Below the pieces are notes generated by a model. It made no database searches. It was given only the letters and a program-made list of their open reading frames with translations, and was not told where the DNA came from. A stretch of DNA of 64,000 nucleotides from Paracoccus tegillarcae (lineage in GTDB: Bacteria > Pseudomonadota > Alphaproteobacteria > Rhodobacterales > Rhodobacteraceae): the NCBI RefSeq assembly GCF_002847305.1, contig NZ_CP025408.1, positions 1,943,001 to 2,007,000 of the forward strand, written 5' to 3'. The position numbers and the translations under genes were made by a program. The stretch's first letter is position 1, and the number at the start of each line of letters is the position of its first letter. This document shows positions 43,548 through 53,774 of this stretch, in pieces.

Positions 43548-44027
43548 ATGACCACGATCACCGCGACCCCCATCACCGCCGAAGCCTTTGCCCCGTTTGG
43601 CGAGTTGCTGACACCGCGCGAGCGGGCAGACAAGATGATCAATGCCGGCCGCTGCGGTCGCCATCATGCGCTGGCCACGGTCGAACGCGGCGGCGGCGAG
43701 GCGATCATCTCGATCTTTCGGTCAGAGCCCGTCAGCCTGCCATATGACTGCGCGCTGCTGGAGCGCCATCCGCTTGGCTCGCAGGCGTTCATGCCGCTTG
43801 GCCCCGACCCCTGGCTGTCGGTCGTCGCAACGGACGACGGGGGCAAGCCCGGCGAACCGCTGGCCTTTCTCGTGCCGGCGGGGATGGGCGTGAACCTGCG
43901 CGCGGGCATCTGGCACGGGGTGCTGACGCCGCTGGACCGTGCAGGCGATTTTCTGGTCGTGGATCGCGAAGGGACAGGCGTCAATCTGGAAGAGGTCGCC
44001 ATCGCCCCGGTGACCATCACCGCATGA
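43548..44027 (+). CDS. allA: Ureidoglycolate lyase
   Basis: This 159-residue cupin-like enzyme splits ureidoglycolate into glyoxylate and urea at the end of purine degradation. Family patterns include 'ITAEAFAPFGELLTP', 'GRHHALATV', 'ISIFRSEPVSLPYDCALLERHPLGSQAFMPL', 'LVPAGMGVNLRAGIWHGVLTPL' and 'FLVVDREG'. GGAAGATAAG precedes ATG 43548. No other purine-catabolism gene is visible beside it. It overlaps rnhB by 4 bp. Confidence 0.88.
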   Translation: MTTITATPITAEAFAPFGELLTPRERADKMINAGRCGRHHALATVERGGGEAIISIFRSEPVSLPYDCALLERHPLGSQAFMPLGPDPWLSVVATDDGGKPGEPLAFLVPAGMGVNLRAGIWHGVLTPLDRAGDFLVVDREGTGVNLEEVAIAPVTITA

Positions 44028-44654
44028 CCGGGCCTGATTTCAGCTTTGAGGCCGCGGCAATTGCCCGCGGTGCGCGCCACGTCGCTGGTGTGGACGAGGT
44101 CGGACGCGGCCCGTTGGCAGGGCCGGTGACGGCGGCTGCGGTGGTGCTGGATCCGGAGAATATCCCCGAAGGGCTGAACGATTCAAAGAAACTGAACGCC
44201 GCCCGGCGCGAGGCTCTGGCTGTGTGGGTGATGGCAAATTGCGACTGGTCGGTTGCCCATGTGGACGTCGACGAAATCGACCGGATGAACATCTATCACG
44301 CGTCGCATCTGGCGATGTGCCGTGCGGTGGCGGGGCTGCGCGCGGCCCCCTGTCATGTGCTGGTCGACGGCAATCGTGTGCCGCGCGATCTGGCCGTGCC
44401 GTCCGAGCCGGTGCTCAAGGGCGACGCCCGTTGTCTGACGATTGCGGCGGCCTCTATCGTCGCCAAGGTGTTGCGCGATCGCATCATGGAGGATTTGGCG
44501 CAACAATACCCCGGATATGGCTGGGAGGCGAATGCAGGCTATCCGACGCCCGCCCATAAAAAGGCGCTGCTAGATATCGGGGTCACCCCACATCATAGAC
44601 GCAGCTTTAAGCCCGTCCACAATATCTTGTGTCGAGATGAAATCGCAAGTGATT

Positions 44655-44656
<2 letters not shown>
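44024..44656 (+). CDS. rnhB: Ribonuclease HII
   Basis: This 210-residue enzyme removes ribonucleotides embedded in DNA. The catalytic signature D24-E25 lies in 'GVDEVGRGPLAGPVTAAAVVL', and further conserved parts are 'LNDSKKLNAARREAL', 'LVDGNRVP', 'GDARCLTIAAASIVAKVLRDRIM' and 'NAGYPTPAHKKALLDIGVTPHHRRSF'. Length is normal. It lies directly before ccrM, an arrangement common in Rhodobacteraceae. Confidence 0.96.
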
Positions 44657-45873
<1,217 letters not shown>

Positions 45874-45932
45874 CCATCCCACCAGTTTCGCCAGCGTTCC
45901 GCCCGGCATGCCGCCAGGGTAGGAACCGACTT

Positions 45933-45967
45933 GCCCCGCCATGTCCGCATGGCGGGGCCTTTTCTTT
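45933..45967 (+). terminator. Rho-independent terminator after ccrM
   Basis: An 11-bp stem (GCCCCGCCATG, TCCG loop, CATGGCGGGGC) is followed by CTTTTCTTT, 60 bp after the ccrM stop and just before the GSCFA gene. Confidence 0.88.
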
Positions 45968-45995
45968 GCCGACATCTCGTGCCTAGATCTTTCGC

Positions 45996-47033
45996 ATGAC
46001 GCATCCCTATTCCAATCTTCCTGCGATGGCCTTCTGGCGCGCTGCGGTGGCCGAAACGGCGGCCGAGGCGGTGTCGGATATCTATCGCCCGAAATTCCCA
46101 CTGCCCGCTGATGCCACGGTGGCGACGGCGGGCAGTTGCTTTGCACAGCATGTCGGGCAGGCGCTGCGCCGCGCCGGACTGGACGTGCTGGATGCCGAGC
46201 CCGCGCCTTTTGGGTTGGCCCCCGATATCGCGCGCAAGCACGGTTTCGATCTGTATTCCGGGCGCTACGGCAATATCTACACGGCGCGGCAGATGGTGCA
46301 GTTGCTGGACGAAATCGGTGCCGGGATCCCCGATCCGGCTCATGTCTGGACGCGCAAGAACCGCTTTCACGACGCGTTTCGGCCTGGACTGGACCCGCAG
46401 GGGCTGGACAGCATCGAAGAGGTTCTGGCGATCCGCAACAGGCATCTGGCGCGCGTGGGTGCGATGCTGCGGCAGGCGGATGTGTTCGTGTTCACGCTTG
46501 GCCTGACCGAGGCCTGGCGCTGCCGCGACACCGGGCGGGTCTATCCCAGCTGTCCCGGCGTCATTGCCGGCGAATACGATCCCGCGCGACATGAATTCGT
46601 GAACTTCCGCTATCCCGAGGTCATGCAGGATCTGGCTGAAATGCGGGCACGGTTGCAGGATCTGAACCCGCAGATGCGGTTCGTGCTGACAGTTTCGCCT
46701 GTGCCTCTGGCTGCGACGGCAACAGGGGGGCATGTGCTGCCCGCGACGCAATGGTCCAAGGCAGTTTTACGCGCGGCCGCCGGCGATTTCGCCGATGCCC
46801 ATGCGGACGTCGATTACTTCCCATCCTATGAGATCGTCACCAATCCTGCGGCTCACGGCGCCTTTTTCGCACAGGGGCTGCGACAGGTAACGGCGCGGGG
46901 TGTCGCCACGGCAATGGGCGCGTTCCTGTCGGCGCATGGGCTGGTGACCAAGGACGCTCCGCCTGAAGATGCGCTATCCGATCCCGATGACGTCATCTGC
47001 GAAGAGGCCCTGCTTGAGGCCTTTGGCAAATGA
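45996..47033 (+). CDS. GSCFA-family protein
   Basis: This 345-residue protein has the signature 'ATAGSCFAQHVGQALRRAG' that names the GSCFA family, plus 'GRYGNIYTARQMVQLLDE', 'FVFTLGLTEAWRCRDTGRVYPSCPG' and 'FVLTVSPVPLAATATG'. The family is predicted to be SGNH/GDSL-hydrolase-like and is often linked to polysaccharide modification. No signal peptide is present. It overlaps the next gene by 4 bp, suggesting a functional pair. Confidence 0.85.
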   Translation: MTHPYSNLPAMAFWRAAVAETAAEAVSDIYRPKFPLPADATVATAGSCFAQHVGQALRRAGLDVLDAEPAPFGLAPDIARKHGFDLYSGRYGNIYTARQMVQLLDEIGAGIPDPAHVWTRKNRFHDAFRPGLDPQGLDSIEEVLAIRNRHLARVGAMLRQADVFVFTLGLTEAWRCRDTGRVYPSCPGVIAGEYDPARHEFVNFRYPEVMQDLAEMRARLQDLNPQMRFVLTVSPVPLAATATGGHVLPATQWSKAVLRAAAGDFADAHADVDYFPSYEIVTNPAAHGAFFAQGLRQVTARGVATAMGAFLSAHGLVTKDAPPEDALSDPDDVICEEALLEAFGK

Positions 47034-47824
47034 ATGCGTTGAAGCCGCGCCGCTTGCTGGTCATCGGCAATTCCCATGCAGCGGCACCGCGCATGGCCTA
47101 TGCCGCCAGTCCCGAAAGCTGGCCCGACTACGACGTCGCGTTTCTTGCCGTGCGCGGTGGCAATATCAACCAGTTAGAGCTGCGTGGCACGGTGTTGCAC
47201 CCGATGGACGCCAAGACCGCCAGGGAAATGCAGGACTTCAGCTTTGTCAGAGAGGTTGACCTGACGACCTATGACGCCCTTGCGATCGTTGGGGGCTTTG
47301 GCTGGGTGCCGCTGGCTCAGCTGTTCGACGGCCACCGTTGCATGGGTTTTCCATCGGTTTTGGCGGGCGATGACGACTGCCAGTTGATCGGGCGGTCGCT
47401 GATGCGGAAAACCCTTGAAATCCGTACCGAGCGGATCTTTTCCACCCGGTTGATGCGCAAACTCAAGCCTATGGGCAAGCCTATCGTGATGATGCCCGAG
47501 CCGCTGCCCTCGGATGAATGCGGGGCCGATCTGAAGACCTATGAAGATTATTCCATGATGGTGGCGCGCGGTGATGCGGGACACGCGCGCCGGATGTTTC
47601 AGCGCGCCGCCCGTCACGCGCTGCGCAACGACGCCATTCTGCCCTTCTGGCCCGATTCCGTGATCGTCGATGACGCCTATACCTCGGCCGCGTTCATGCG
47701 CGGTGCACCTCGGTTGTCGCCGGGGTTTGACGTGATGCACGGGTCGACCGATTTCGCCCATGGAAATGCCGATTACGGTGCGTTGCTGCTGGACAGGATC
47801 ATCGGCGCATTGCCGCAGGGCTGA
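47030..47824 (+). CDS. SGNH-like hypothetical protein coupled to GSCFA gene
   Basis: This 264-residue protein has a nucleophile-like 'VIGNSHAAAPRMAYA' near the N-terminus. A C-terminal 'HGSTDFAHGNADYGALLLDRII' could supply the Asp/His of an SGNH hydrolase. The middle has no family that I can name. It is translationally coupled to the GSCFA gene and probably acts on the same glycan or acyl substrate; this is inference. It ends 3 bp before the convergent alkB stop. Confidence 0.7.
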   Translation: MNALKPRRLLVIGNSHAAAPRMAYAASPESWPDYDVAFLAVRGGNINQLELRGTVLHPMDAKTAREMQDFSFVREVDLTTYDALAIVGGFGWVPLAQLFDGHRCMGFPSVLAGDDDCQLIGRSLMRKTLEIRTERIFSTRLMRKLKPMGKPIVMMPEPLPSDECGADLKTYEDYSMMVARGDAGHARRMFQRAARHALRNDAILPFWPDSVIVDDAYTSAAFMRGAPRLSPGFDVMHGSTDFAHGNADYGALLLDRIIGALPQG

Positions 47825-47827
47825 CGG

Positions 47828-48976
47828 TCACAGCGCGTTGCGCGGCATCGGCAGGTCACCGCGGTTATAGGGTCCCCAATCGGTTATCTCTGGATAGAAT
47901 TGTCGCCTCCAGGCGCGCACGCGCGGGTTCATGCGGCGTCGCCAAAGCGGCGGGATCATCGCAAGGAAAGTCATCGCCGGATAGCCAAGCGGCAATTGCG
48001 GGGCCTCATCCTCGGAATAGGTTTGCAGCAGGGGGTATCGCCGGTCGGGCTTGTAGTGATGGTCCGAGTGGCGCTGCAGGTTGATCAGCAGCCAATTCGT
48101 GGCCTTGTGCGCGGCATTCCACGAGTGACGGGGCCTGATATGTTCATAGCGGCCCTGGCCCAGGTATTTACGGCTCAGTCCGTAATGTTCGACATAATTG
48201 GTCAGCTCTAACTGCCAGATCGCAACGGCTGCCTGCCATAGGAACAACACCAGCCCCAGCCAGCCGCCAAGCATCAAGGCCAGAACCAGCATCGCGGTTT
48301 GCAGCGCAGCGTAGCGCCAGAACGGGTTGCGGCGGTCGGTGGTCGGGCGCCCGGCACGGGCCAGCAGGTTGCGTTCCGCGCGAAAGGCACTGGTCGGCCC
48401 GTCGCGCAGCACGCGCCAGAAAAAGCGGTGAAAGCCTTCATTATAGCGCGCCGACACAGCGTCGCGTGGGGTCGAGACCCAGCTATGATGCACCAGCAGA
48501 TGCTCGGTGCGGAAATGCGAATAGAGAACCGAGGCCAGCAGCAGGTCGGCCAGCCAACGTTCGGTGGCGTCCTTTTGGTGCAGCAGCTCATGTGCATAGA
48601 CCATGCCGATGGTGCCCGACAAAACCCCGATGCCAAAGAACAGCCCGGCCATCGTCCAGCCTGAATGGTCCGCGACGCGCGTGACATACCAGATCGCGCC
48701 GAAGATCACCGCCAGTTGCAGCGGCGGCCAGATCAGGGTGACGGCGCGATGCCAGAACAGCGCGGATGCCGGTGCCTCGGTGTCGGGATTGCGATCCTCA
48801 TTGCCCAGAACCGCATCCAGCCCGGTCGTCAGATACCACGCATATCCGGGCAAGGTCAGCCACCACCAGCCACCGTTGACGGTTGCCAGTGCGGCCAGCG
48901 GCACCAGCCCAAGGGACAACCAAAAGGGCAGGGCGGCGGGCAGATTGGGGGTGGTATCAGGCCTCATGGGCGGCAC
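47828..48976 (-). CDS. alkB: Alkane 1-monooxygenase
   Basis: This 382-residue integral-membrane non-haem di-iron enzyme hydroxylates n-alkanes at the terminal carbon. The histidine boxes are visible: HELLHQKD, EHLLVHHSWV, the AlkB-typical NYVEHYGLSR, and HSDHHYKP. Several hydrophobic helices precede them. No rubredoxin or regulator gene lies beside it, so electron-transfer partners must be elsewhere. The start lies 1 bp from the mutY stop, so the two may be co-transcribed. Confidence 0.93.
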   Translation of the reverse strand: MPPMRPDTTPNLPAALPFWLSLGLVPLAALATVNGGWWWLTLPGYAWYLTTGLDAVLGNEDRNPDTEAPASALFWHRAVTLIWPPLQLAVIFGAIWYVTRVADHSGWTMAGLFFGIGVLSGTIGMVYAHELLHQKDATERWLADLLLASVLYSHFRTEHLLVHHSWVSTPRDAVSARYNEGFHRFFWRVLRDGPTSAFRAERNLLARAGRPTTDRRNPFWRYAALQTAMLVLALMLGGWLGLVLFLWQAAVAIWQLELTNYVEHYGLSRKYLGQGRYEHIRPRHSWNAAHKATNWLLINLQRHSDHHYKPDRRYPLLQTYSEDEAPQLPLGYPAMTFLAMIPPLWRRRMNPRVRAWRRQFYPEITDWGPYNRGDLPMPRNAL

Positions 48977-48977
48977 T

Positions 48978-50003
48978 TTATCCCGAGGTTGCGTCCCGCG
49001 CCATATCCCAGACCTTGCGCATCAGGCCCGACAGCTCGGCGCGTTGAAAATCGCGCAAGGGCCGCAGATCGCCGCGATCCGGGGCGCTGTCCAACTGGGC
49101 CGCCCTGACCGTCAGGATCAGATTGAAATGGGTGAAGACATGGCGAACCTGACCCACATCCTGCCACGTTGCCGCTGCGGGGGGCGGCAGGTCGCTGCCA
49201 TCCCATCCGGTCGAGGGAAAGGCCAATGTACCGCCCAGCAACCCTTTGTCTGGGCGCCTTTCGACCAGCAGGTGATCGCCTGCGATGCCAACCCAGGCGA
49301 TGCCCGTCCGTGTGGGTTTGGGCGCTTTGGGCGCGCGGCGGGGCAGTTCCGCGGCAAGACCTTGGGCGCGCGCCGCACAATCGTCGATCAGCGGACAGAT
49401 CCCGCAGGCCGGGCTGCGCGGGGTGCAAATGGTGGCACCCAGATCCATCATCGCTTGCGCGAAATCGCCGGGCCGGTGCTGGGGCGTCAGAGTCGCAGCC
49501 AGGTCGCGCAGGCGCGGCTTGGAGCCGGGCATCGGCTCGGTCACTGCAAACAGCCGCGCCACCACGCGTTCGACATTGCCGTCAACCACGGTTTCGGGGT
49601 GATCAAAAGCGATGGCCGCGATCGCCGCTGCGGTATAGGGGCCGATGCCGGGCAGAGCCTGCAGGCCGTCGCGCGTGGTGGGAAAACCGCCCGCCGCGCT
49701 GGCCTGTCGCGCGCAGGCCAGCAGATTGCGCGCGCGGGCATAATATCCCAGCCCGGCCCACTCGCCCATGACCTCGGCATCATCGGCAGCCGCCAGATCC
49801 CGTACCGTTGGCCAACGGGCGGTGAATCGCTCGAAATAAGCCTTTACCGCCGCCACTGTGGTTTGCTGCAACATGATCTCGGACAGCCAGACGCGATAGG
49901 GGTCCGCGACCCCACCACCCGGCGGCACACGCCATGGCAAGACCCGGCCGTGCCGGTCATACCAATCCAGCAGCAGCGGGGCGATCACCGCCTCGTCACG
50001 CAT
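48978..50003 (-). CDS. mutY: A/G-specific adenine glycosylase
   Basis: This 341-residue base-excision enzyme removes adenine opposite 8-oxoguanine. It has the HhH-GPD fold ('EIMLQQTTVAAVKAYFERFTARWPTVRDLAAADDAEVMGEWAGLGYYARARNL', 'LPGIGPYTAAAIAAIAFDHPETVVDGNVERV'). A 4Fe-4S loop ('CTPRSPACGICPLIDDC') and a C-terminal NUDIX-like domain with 'VFTHFNLILTV' follow. It diverges from the DciA-like gene. Confidence 0.95.
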   Translation of the reverse strand: MRDEAVIAPLLLDWYDRHGRVLPWRVPPGGGVADPYRVWLSEIMLQQTTVAAVKAYFERFTARWPTVRDLAAADDAEVMGEWAGLGYYARARNLLACARQASAAGGFPTTRDGLQALPGIGPYTAAAIAAIAFDHPETVVDGNVERVVARLFAVTEPMPGSKPRLRDLAATLTPQHRPGDFAQAMMDLGATICTPRSPACGICPLIDDCAARAQGLAAELPRRAPKAPKPTRTGIAWVGIAGDHLLVERRPDKGLLGGTLAFPSTGWDGSDLPPPAAATWQDVGQVRHVFTHFNLILTVRAAQLDSAPDRGDLRPLRDFQRAELSGLMRKVWDMARDATSG

Positions 50004-50088
50004 AATTCAGGCTTGTTTCAGTGCGTTCCGCTTTCATCCGTGACCCGGCGCCATTAAGCATAAGGCAGTGATAACCAATCGGACGCTG

Positions 50089-50619
50089 ATGGCACAGACG
50101 AAAGACAGAGCCAGCCCACCGTCCCGCCGCAAGCGCGGGTTCGAGCCCGCTGCCAAACTGGTGGCGGCGCGGGTGCAAAGCGTCTCTGAGGGGCGCGGCT
50201 TTGCCGTGACGCGTCTGCTGACCCACTGGCCCGAGATCGTGGGCGAACAATTGGCCGCCATGACCCGGCCGGTCAAGATCAGCCATTCGCGTGGTGGCTT
50301 TGGTGCCACGCTGACGCTGCTGACCACCGGCCCGGCTGCCCCGATGATCGAGATGCAACTGCCGCAGCTGCGCGAAAAGGTGAATGTCTGCTATGGCTAT
50401 AACGCCATCCAGCGCATCCTGTTGACCCAGACCGCGCCAGAGGGCTTTGCTGAAGGGCAGGCCCGTTTCGCACAAAAAACAGTTGCCAAGCCGGCGCCCG
50501 ACCCTGCCGATCTGCAGCAGGCGGGCCGCGTGGGCAGCCGCTTTGACGATCCCACGCTGGCCGAGGCAATGCGCCAGCTTACCCTGAATCATACCGACAA
50601 ACAGACGCGAAAACGCTGA
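50089..50619 (+). CDS. DUF721 (DciA-like) protein
   Basis: This 176-residue protein has a basic N-terminus and a DUF721 domain ('AAKLVAARVQSVSEGRGFAVTRLLTHWPEIVGEQLAAMTRPVKI', 'LREKVNVCYGYNAIQRILLTQT'). DciA proteins load or regulate the replicative helicase in bacteria lacking DnaC. The link to replication here is family-based inference. ATG 50089 is preferred; GTG 50068 is also in frame. Confidence 0.8.
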   Translation: MAQTKDRASPPSRRKRGFEPAAKLVAARVQSVSEGRGFAVTRLLTHWPEIVGEQLAAMTRPVKISHSRGGFGATLTLLTTGPAAPMIEMQLPQLREKVNVCYGYNAIQRILLTQTAPEGFAEGQARFAQKTVAKPAPDPADLQQAGRVGSRFDDPTLAEAMRQLTLNHTDKQTRKR

Positions 50620-50630
50620 AAGGATTTTCC

Positions 50631-51287
50631 ATGACCTTCCGTACCACATTGACTGCGCTTGCCCTGCTGATGGCCGTGCCCGCCATGGCACAGACCACGT
50701 CCGAGGCACCTGCCGAAGAAACCGCAGAAACCGCCGCCGAGGCGCCCGCCGTCGAGGTTCTGGCAGACATCCCGCTGGGTGCCGAGGATGCGCCGCTGAC
50801 CATCTATGAATATGCCAGCTTTACCTGCGGACATTGCGCGAATTTCCACGAGCAGAGCTGGTCCAAGCTCAAGACCGAATATATCGATACCGGCAAGGTC
50901 CGCTTTATCCAGCGCGATGTCTATTTCGATGCGGTCGGCCTGTGGGCAGGTGTGTTGGCGCGCTGCGGCGGTGACGACAAATACTATGCCGTCTCGGACA
51001 TGCTGTTTGACGAGCAAAAGGACTGGCTGGCAGGTGATTCAGGTGACGAGATCGCCGCAAACCTGCGCAAGATCGGCCTCAAGGCCGGCATGACCGAAGA
51101 TCAGATGACCGCGTGCTGGAACGATACCGCCTCGGTCGAGCAACTGGTTGCCACCTTCCAGCAGAACGCAACCGCGGATGAGATCGACGCGACGCCGACC
51201 TTCATCATCGGCGGCGAAAAGGTCTCGAACCAGCCATGGGACGATCTGAAAGCCGTCATCGACGACAAGCTGGCTGCCGCTGAATGA
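50631..51287 (+). CDS. DsbA-family thioredoxin-like protein
   Basis: This 218-residue periplasmic thiol oxidoreductase has a signal peptide ('LTALALLMAVPAMAQ') and a short acidic linker. The DsbA-like domain has the active site CGHC ('YEYASFTCGHCANFHEQSW') and the cis-Pro loop 'DATPTFIIGG'. It probably oxidises or isomerises disulfides in secreted proteins. It is 11 bp downstream of the DciA-like gene and overlaps the CoA-transferase gene by 4 bp. Confidence 0.92.
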   Translation: MTFRTTLTALALLMAVPAMAQTTSEAPAEETAETAAEAPAVEVLADIPLGAEDAPLTIYEYASFTCGHCANFHEQSWSKLKTEYIDTGKVRFIQRDVYFDAVGLWAGVLARCGGDDKYYAVSDMLFDEQKDWLAGDSGDEIAANLRKIGLKAGMTEDQMTACWNDTASVEQLVATFQQNATADEIDATPTFIIGGEKVSNQPWDDLKAVIDDKLAAAE

Positions 51288-52393
51288 CACCGCTTGCGGG
51301 CCTGAAAGTCGTCGAACTTGCCCGCATTCTGGCCGGCCCATGGGCCGGTCAGATCCTTGCCGATCTGGGTGCGACCGTGATCAAGGTCGAGGCACCGGAG
51401 GGCGATGATACGCGCCGTTGGGGACCGCCCTTCATTGATCGCGACGGCGAGCGCTGTGCCGCCTATTTCCACGCGACCAATCGCGGCAAATCGTCAGTCA
51501 CCGCCGATTTCCGCACGCCGGAGGGCCAGCAGAAGGTCCGTGATCTGATCGCGGATGCGGATGTGGTGATCGAAAACTTCAAGGTCGGCGGCCTGGCGAA
51601 ATACGGGTTGGATTACGCCCAGCTCAAGTTGCTGAACCCGCGCCTGATCTATTGCAGCGTGACCGGCTTTGGCCAGACCGGCCCCTATGCCCATCGCGCC
51701 GGCTACGATTATATCATTCAGGGCATGTCCGGACTGATGAGCGTGACCGGCCCCAGGGACGGGCAGCCGCAACGGGTCGGCGTCGCCGTCGCCGATATCT
51801 TTACCGGCATTTACGCGGCTGTCGGCGTGTTGGCCGCTCTGCATCAGCGGCAAACAACCGGACGGGGCCAGCATATCGACATGGCCTTGTTCGATGTGGC
51901 GACGTCAATCATGGCCAATCAGGCGATGAACTATCTGGCCACCGGCACAGCACCGGGGCGGACCGGAAATGAGCACCCAAACCTGGTGCCCTATGCGGTG
52001 TTTGATTGCGCCGATGGCTGGATCATCATTGCAACCGGCAATGACGCCCAGTTTCGCAGGCTTTGTGACGTTCTGGGCCTGCCTGCACTGGGCACCGCAC
52101 CAGATTACGCCACGAATGCCGACCGCATTGCCAATCGCGATGCGCTGACAGCCCAGCTTTCCACGGTCACGCGTGTCTGGACACGCGACGATCTGCTGGT
52201 CGCGCTAGAGGCCAAGGGCGTGCCTGCCGGTCCGATCAACGATATGGCCGATGTCTTTGCCGATCCCCAGATCATTGCGCGCAAGATGAAGATCGAACCC
52301 GAGGGTATTCCCGGCACGCGCCTGCCGATCACCTTTTCGGATGCCGATCTGGCGCTGGATCGCGCCTCGCCCCGATTGGGTCAGGACGACTGA
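51284..52393 (+). CDS. CaiB/BaiF family CoA transferase
   Basis: This 369-residue class III CoA transferase has 'VVELARILAGPWAGQILADLGATVIKVEAPEGDDTRRWGPPF' and 'YFHATNRGKSSVTADF'. 'VIENFKVGGLAKYGLDYAQLKLLNPRLIYCSVTGFGQTGP' contains the typical catalytic-Asp region (formally ENF.VG...). 'GYDYIIQGMSGLMSVTG' and 'GVPAGPINDMADVFADPQI' follow. The acyl donor and acceptor cannot be read from sequence. Confidence 0.92.
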   Translation: MTPLAGLKVVELARILAGPWAGQILADLGATVIKVEAPEGDDTRRWGPPFIDRDGERCAAYFHATNRGKSSVTADFRTPEGQQKVRDLIADADVVIENFKVGGLAKYGLDYAQLKLLNPRLIYCSVTGFGQTGPYAHRAGYDYIIQGMSGLMSVTGPRDGQPQRVGVAVADIFTGIYAAVGVLAALHQRQTTGRGQHIDMALFDVATSIMANQAMNYLATGTAPGRTGNEHPNLVPYAVFDCADGWIIIATGNDAQFRRLCDVLGLPALGTAPDYATNADRIANRDALTAQLSTVTRVWTRDDLLVALEAKGVPAGPINDMADVFADPQIIARKMKIEPEGIPGTRLPITFSDADLALDRASPRLGQDD

Positions 52394-52577
52394 TCCCTTT
52401 TCCCCGCCAAGGCATTTGCAGAAGTGACGCAACGGCACCTCGGCAAAGGTTGTTTTACTGCCCCGAAATCCGTCTTTGCGGCCATCAATCCACCTAATAT
52501 TTGTTGTGAAACGGGATTTCTGTGCTATTTGCCGCGCTCGTGCGAACAGGTCGCTAAACGATTTACGAGGTAAACAC

Positions 52578-53012
52578 GTGATTCAAGAATTCAAAGACTT
52601 CATCGCCAAGGGCAATGTCATGGACATGGCCGTTGGTATCATTATCGGTGCTGCATTCACCGCCATCGTCTCGTCGCTGGTTGACGACCTGATCAACCCG
52701 ATCCTGGGACTGATCACCGGTGGTATCGATTTTTCAAGCAAATATATTGTTCTGTCCGGCGATGTTGCCGAAGGCACCAGCCTGGCCGCCGCGCGCGAAG
52801 CCGGGGCTGCGGTTTTTGCCTATGGCTCGTTCTTCATGGCGGTGCTGAATTTCCTGATCATCGCATGGGTGGTATTCCTGCTGGTCAAGGGCGTGAACCG
52901 CGTCAAGGATGCTGCAGCCAAGAAAGAAGAAGTCGCCGAAGAAGCCGCAGGCCCGTCGCAGGAAGAACTGCTGGCCCAGATCCGCGATCTGTTGGCTGCC
53001 AAAGCCGTCTGA
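52578..53012 (+). CDS. mscL: Large-conductance mechanosensitive channel
   Basis: This 144-residue membrane channel opens under osmotic downshock. The start is GTG 52578, preceded by GAGG at 52567-52570. The N-terminal '[41 protein letters not shown]' is highly characteristic. The second helix is '[19 protein letters not shown]', and the C-terminal bundle '[15 protein letters not shown]' is present. A terminator follows. Confidence 0.96.
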   Translation: MIQEFKDFIAKGNVMDMAVGIIIGAAFTAIVSSLVDDLINPILGLITGGIDFSSKYIVLSGDVAEGTSLAAAREAGAAVFAYGSFFMAVLNFLIIAWVVFLLVKGVNRVKDAAAKKEEVAEEAAGPSQEELLAQIRDLLAAKAV

Positions 53013-53037
53013 TCAGGCGACCCCAGTTGAAATTGCA

Positions 53038-53068
53038 CGGCGCGTCCCGCAGGGCGCGCCGTTTTTCG
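53038..53068 (+). terminator. Rho-independent terminator after mscL
   Basis: The stem CGGCGCG/CGCGCCG (53038-53044 and 53055-53061) is followed by TTTTT. It lies 25 bp after the mscL stop. Confidence 0.8.
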
Positions 53069-53258
53069 TTGGCCGGTGGTTTCATCATTCCGCCTACCAT
53101 GCGTCCAGCTTTGCGATCCGCACGCGACAGCTGGTACCGGGCATCGGGGTATTTCTTGTCGGCGGAAACTGGCCGTGAAGGTTGTGCGTTGGGTAGACGA
53201 GCCGGCAATGACCTCTAAGTTGAGGCAGAGCCAGAATTCGATAAAAGGTGATTTAGTG

Positions 53259-53765
53259 ATGAGCACGACGATGACTTTGCGGGCAATTGCCCTGGGCCTG
53301 ATGATACCTGCCGGATTGAGTGTGCAATATGCGCATGCGCAAGAGGCCGAACAGACCGCCGCCGACCAACCGGCAGACGGGCAGATTTACGGCTCTGGCC
53401 GCCACGAAAAGGGCGAGGTCGTTGCTGACGTCGACGGGCTAAGCGTGGATGGCGAGCGCCTGACCGTCAAGATGACGCTTCGTCCGACAAACGCAGGGCA
53501 AAAGGTAGGTTCAGCGACAATATATGCCGGCATGTCCAACAGCAATTACGAGCAGATCTATCTGGTTTCCGGCGACAAGAAATACATGCTTGTTCGGGAT
53601 TCGCAGGATACCCCTCTGGCGCCGCCACGCCTGACTGCCTCAGGGTCGGGCGAAACGCTTGGGATCTGGTATGGTGTTTTTCCGAACCCGCCGGCGGGAC
53701 AGGATATCACCCTGTATATGCCAGCGCTCGAGCCGATCGGACCCTTCACTGTGCCTGCGCAATAG
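53259..53765 (+). CDS. Secreted hypothetical protein
   Basis: This 168-residue protein has a signal peptide ('LRAIALGLMIPAGLSVQYAHAQ'). The mature part is a beta-rich domain without cysteines ('GEVVADVDGLSVDGERLTVKMTLRPTNAG', 'YEQIYLVSGDKKYMLVRDSQDTPLAPPRL', 'WYGVFPNPPAGQDITLYMPALEPIGPF'). The pattern of conserved aromatic and charged residues suggests a periplasmic Ig- or DUF-like fold, but I cannot name it. It lies 9 bp before an OmpA-domain gene in the same direction, so the two are probably co-expressed. Confidence 0.75.
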   Translation: MSTTMTLRAIALGLMIPAGLSVQYAHAQEAEQTAADQPADGQIYGSGRHEKGEVVADVDGLSVDGERLTVKMTLRPTNAGQKVGSATIYAGMSNSNYEQIYLVSGDKKYMLVRDSQDTPLAPPRLTASGSGETLGIWYGVFPNPPAGQDITLYMPALEPIGPFTVPAQ

Positions 53766-53774
53766 GTTCGGGGG

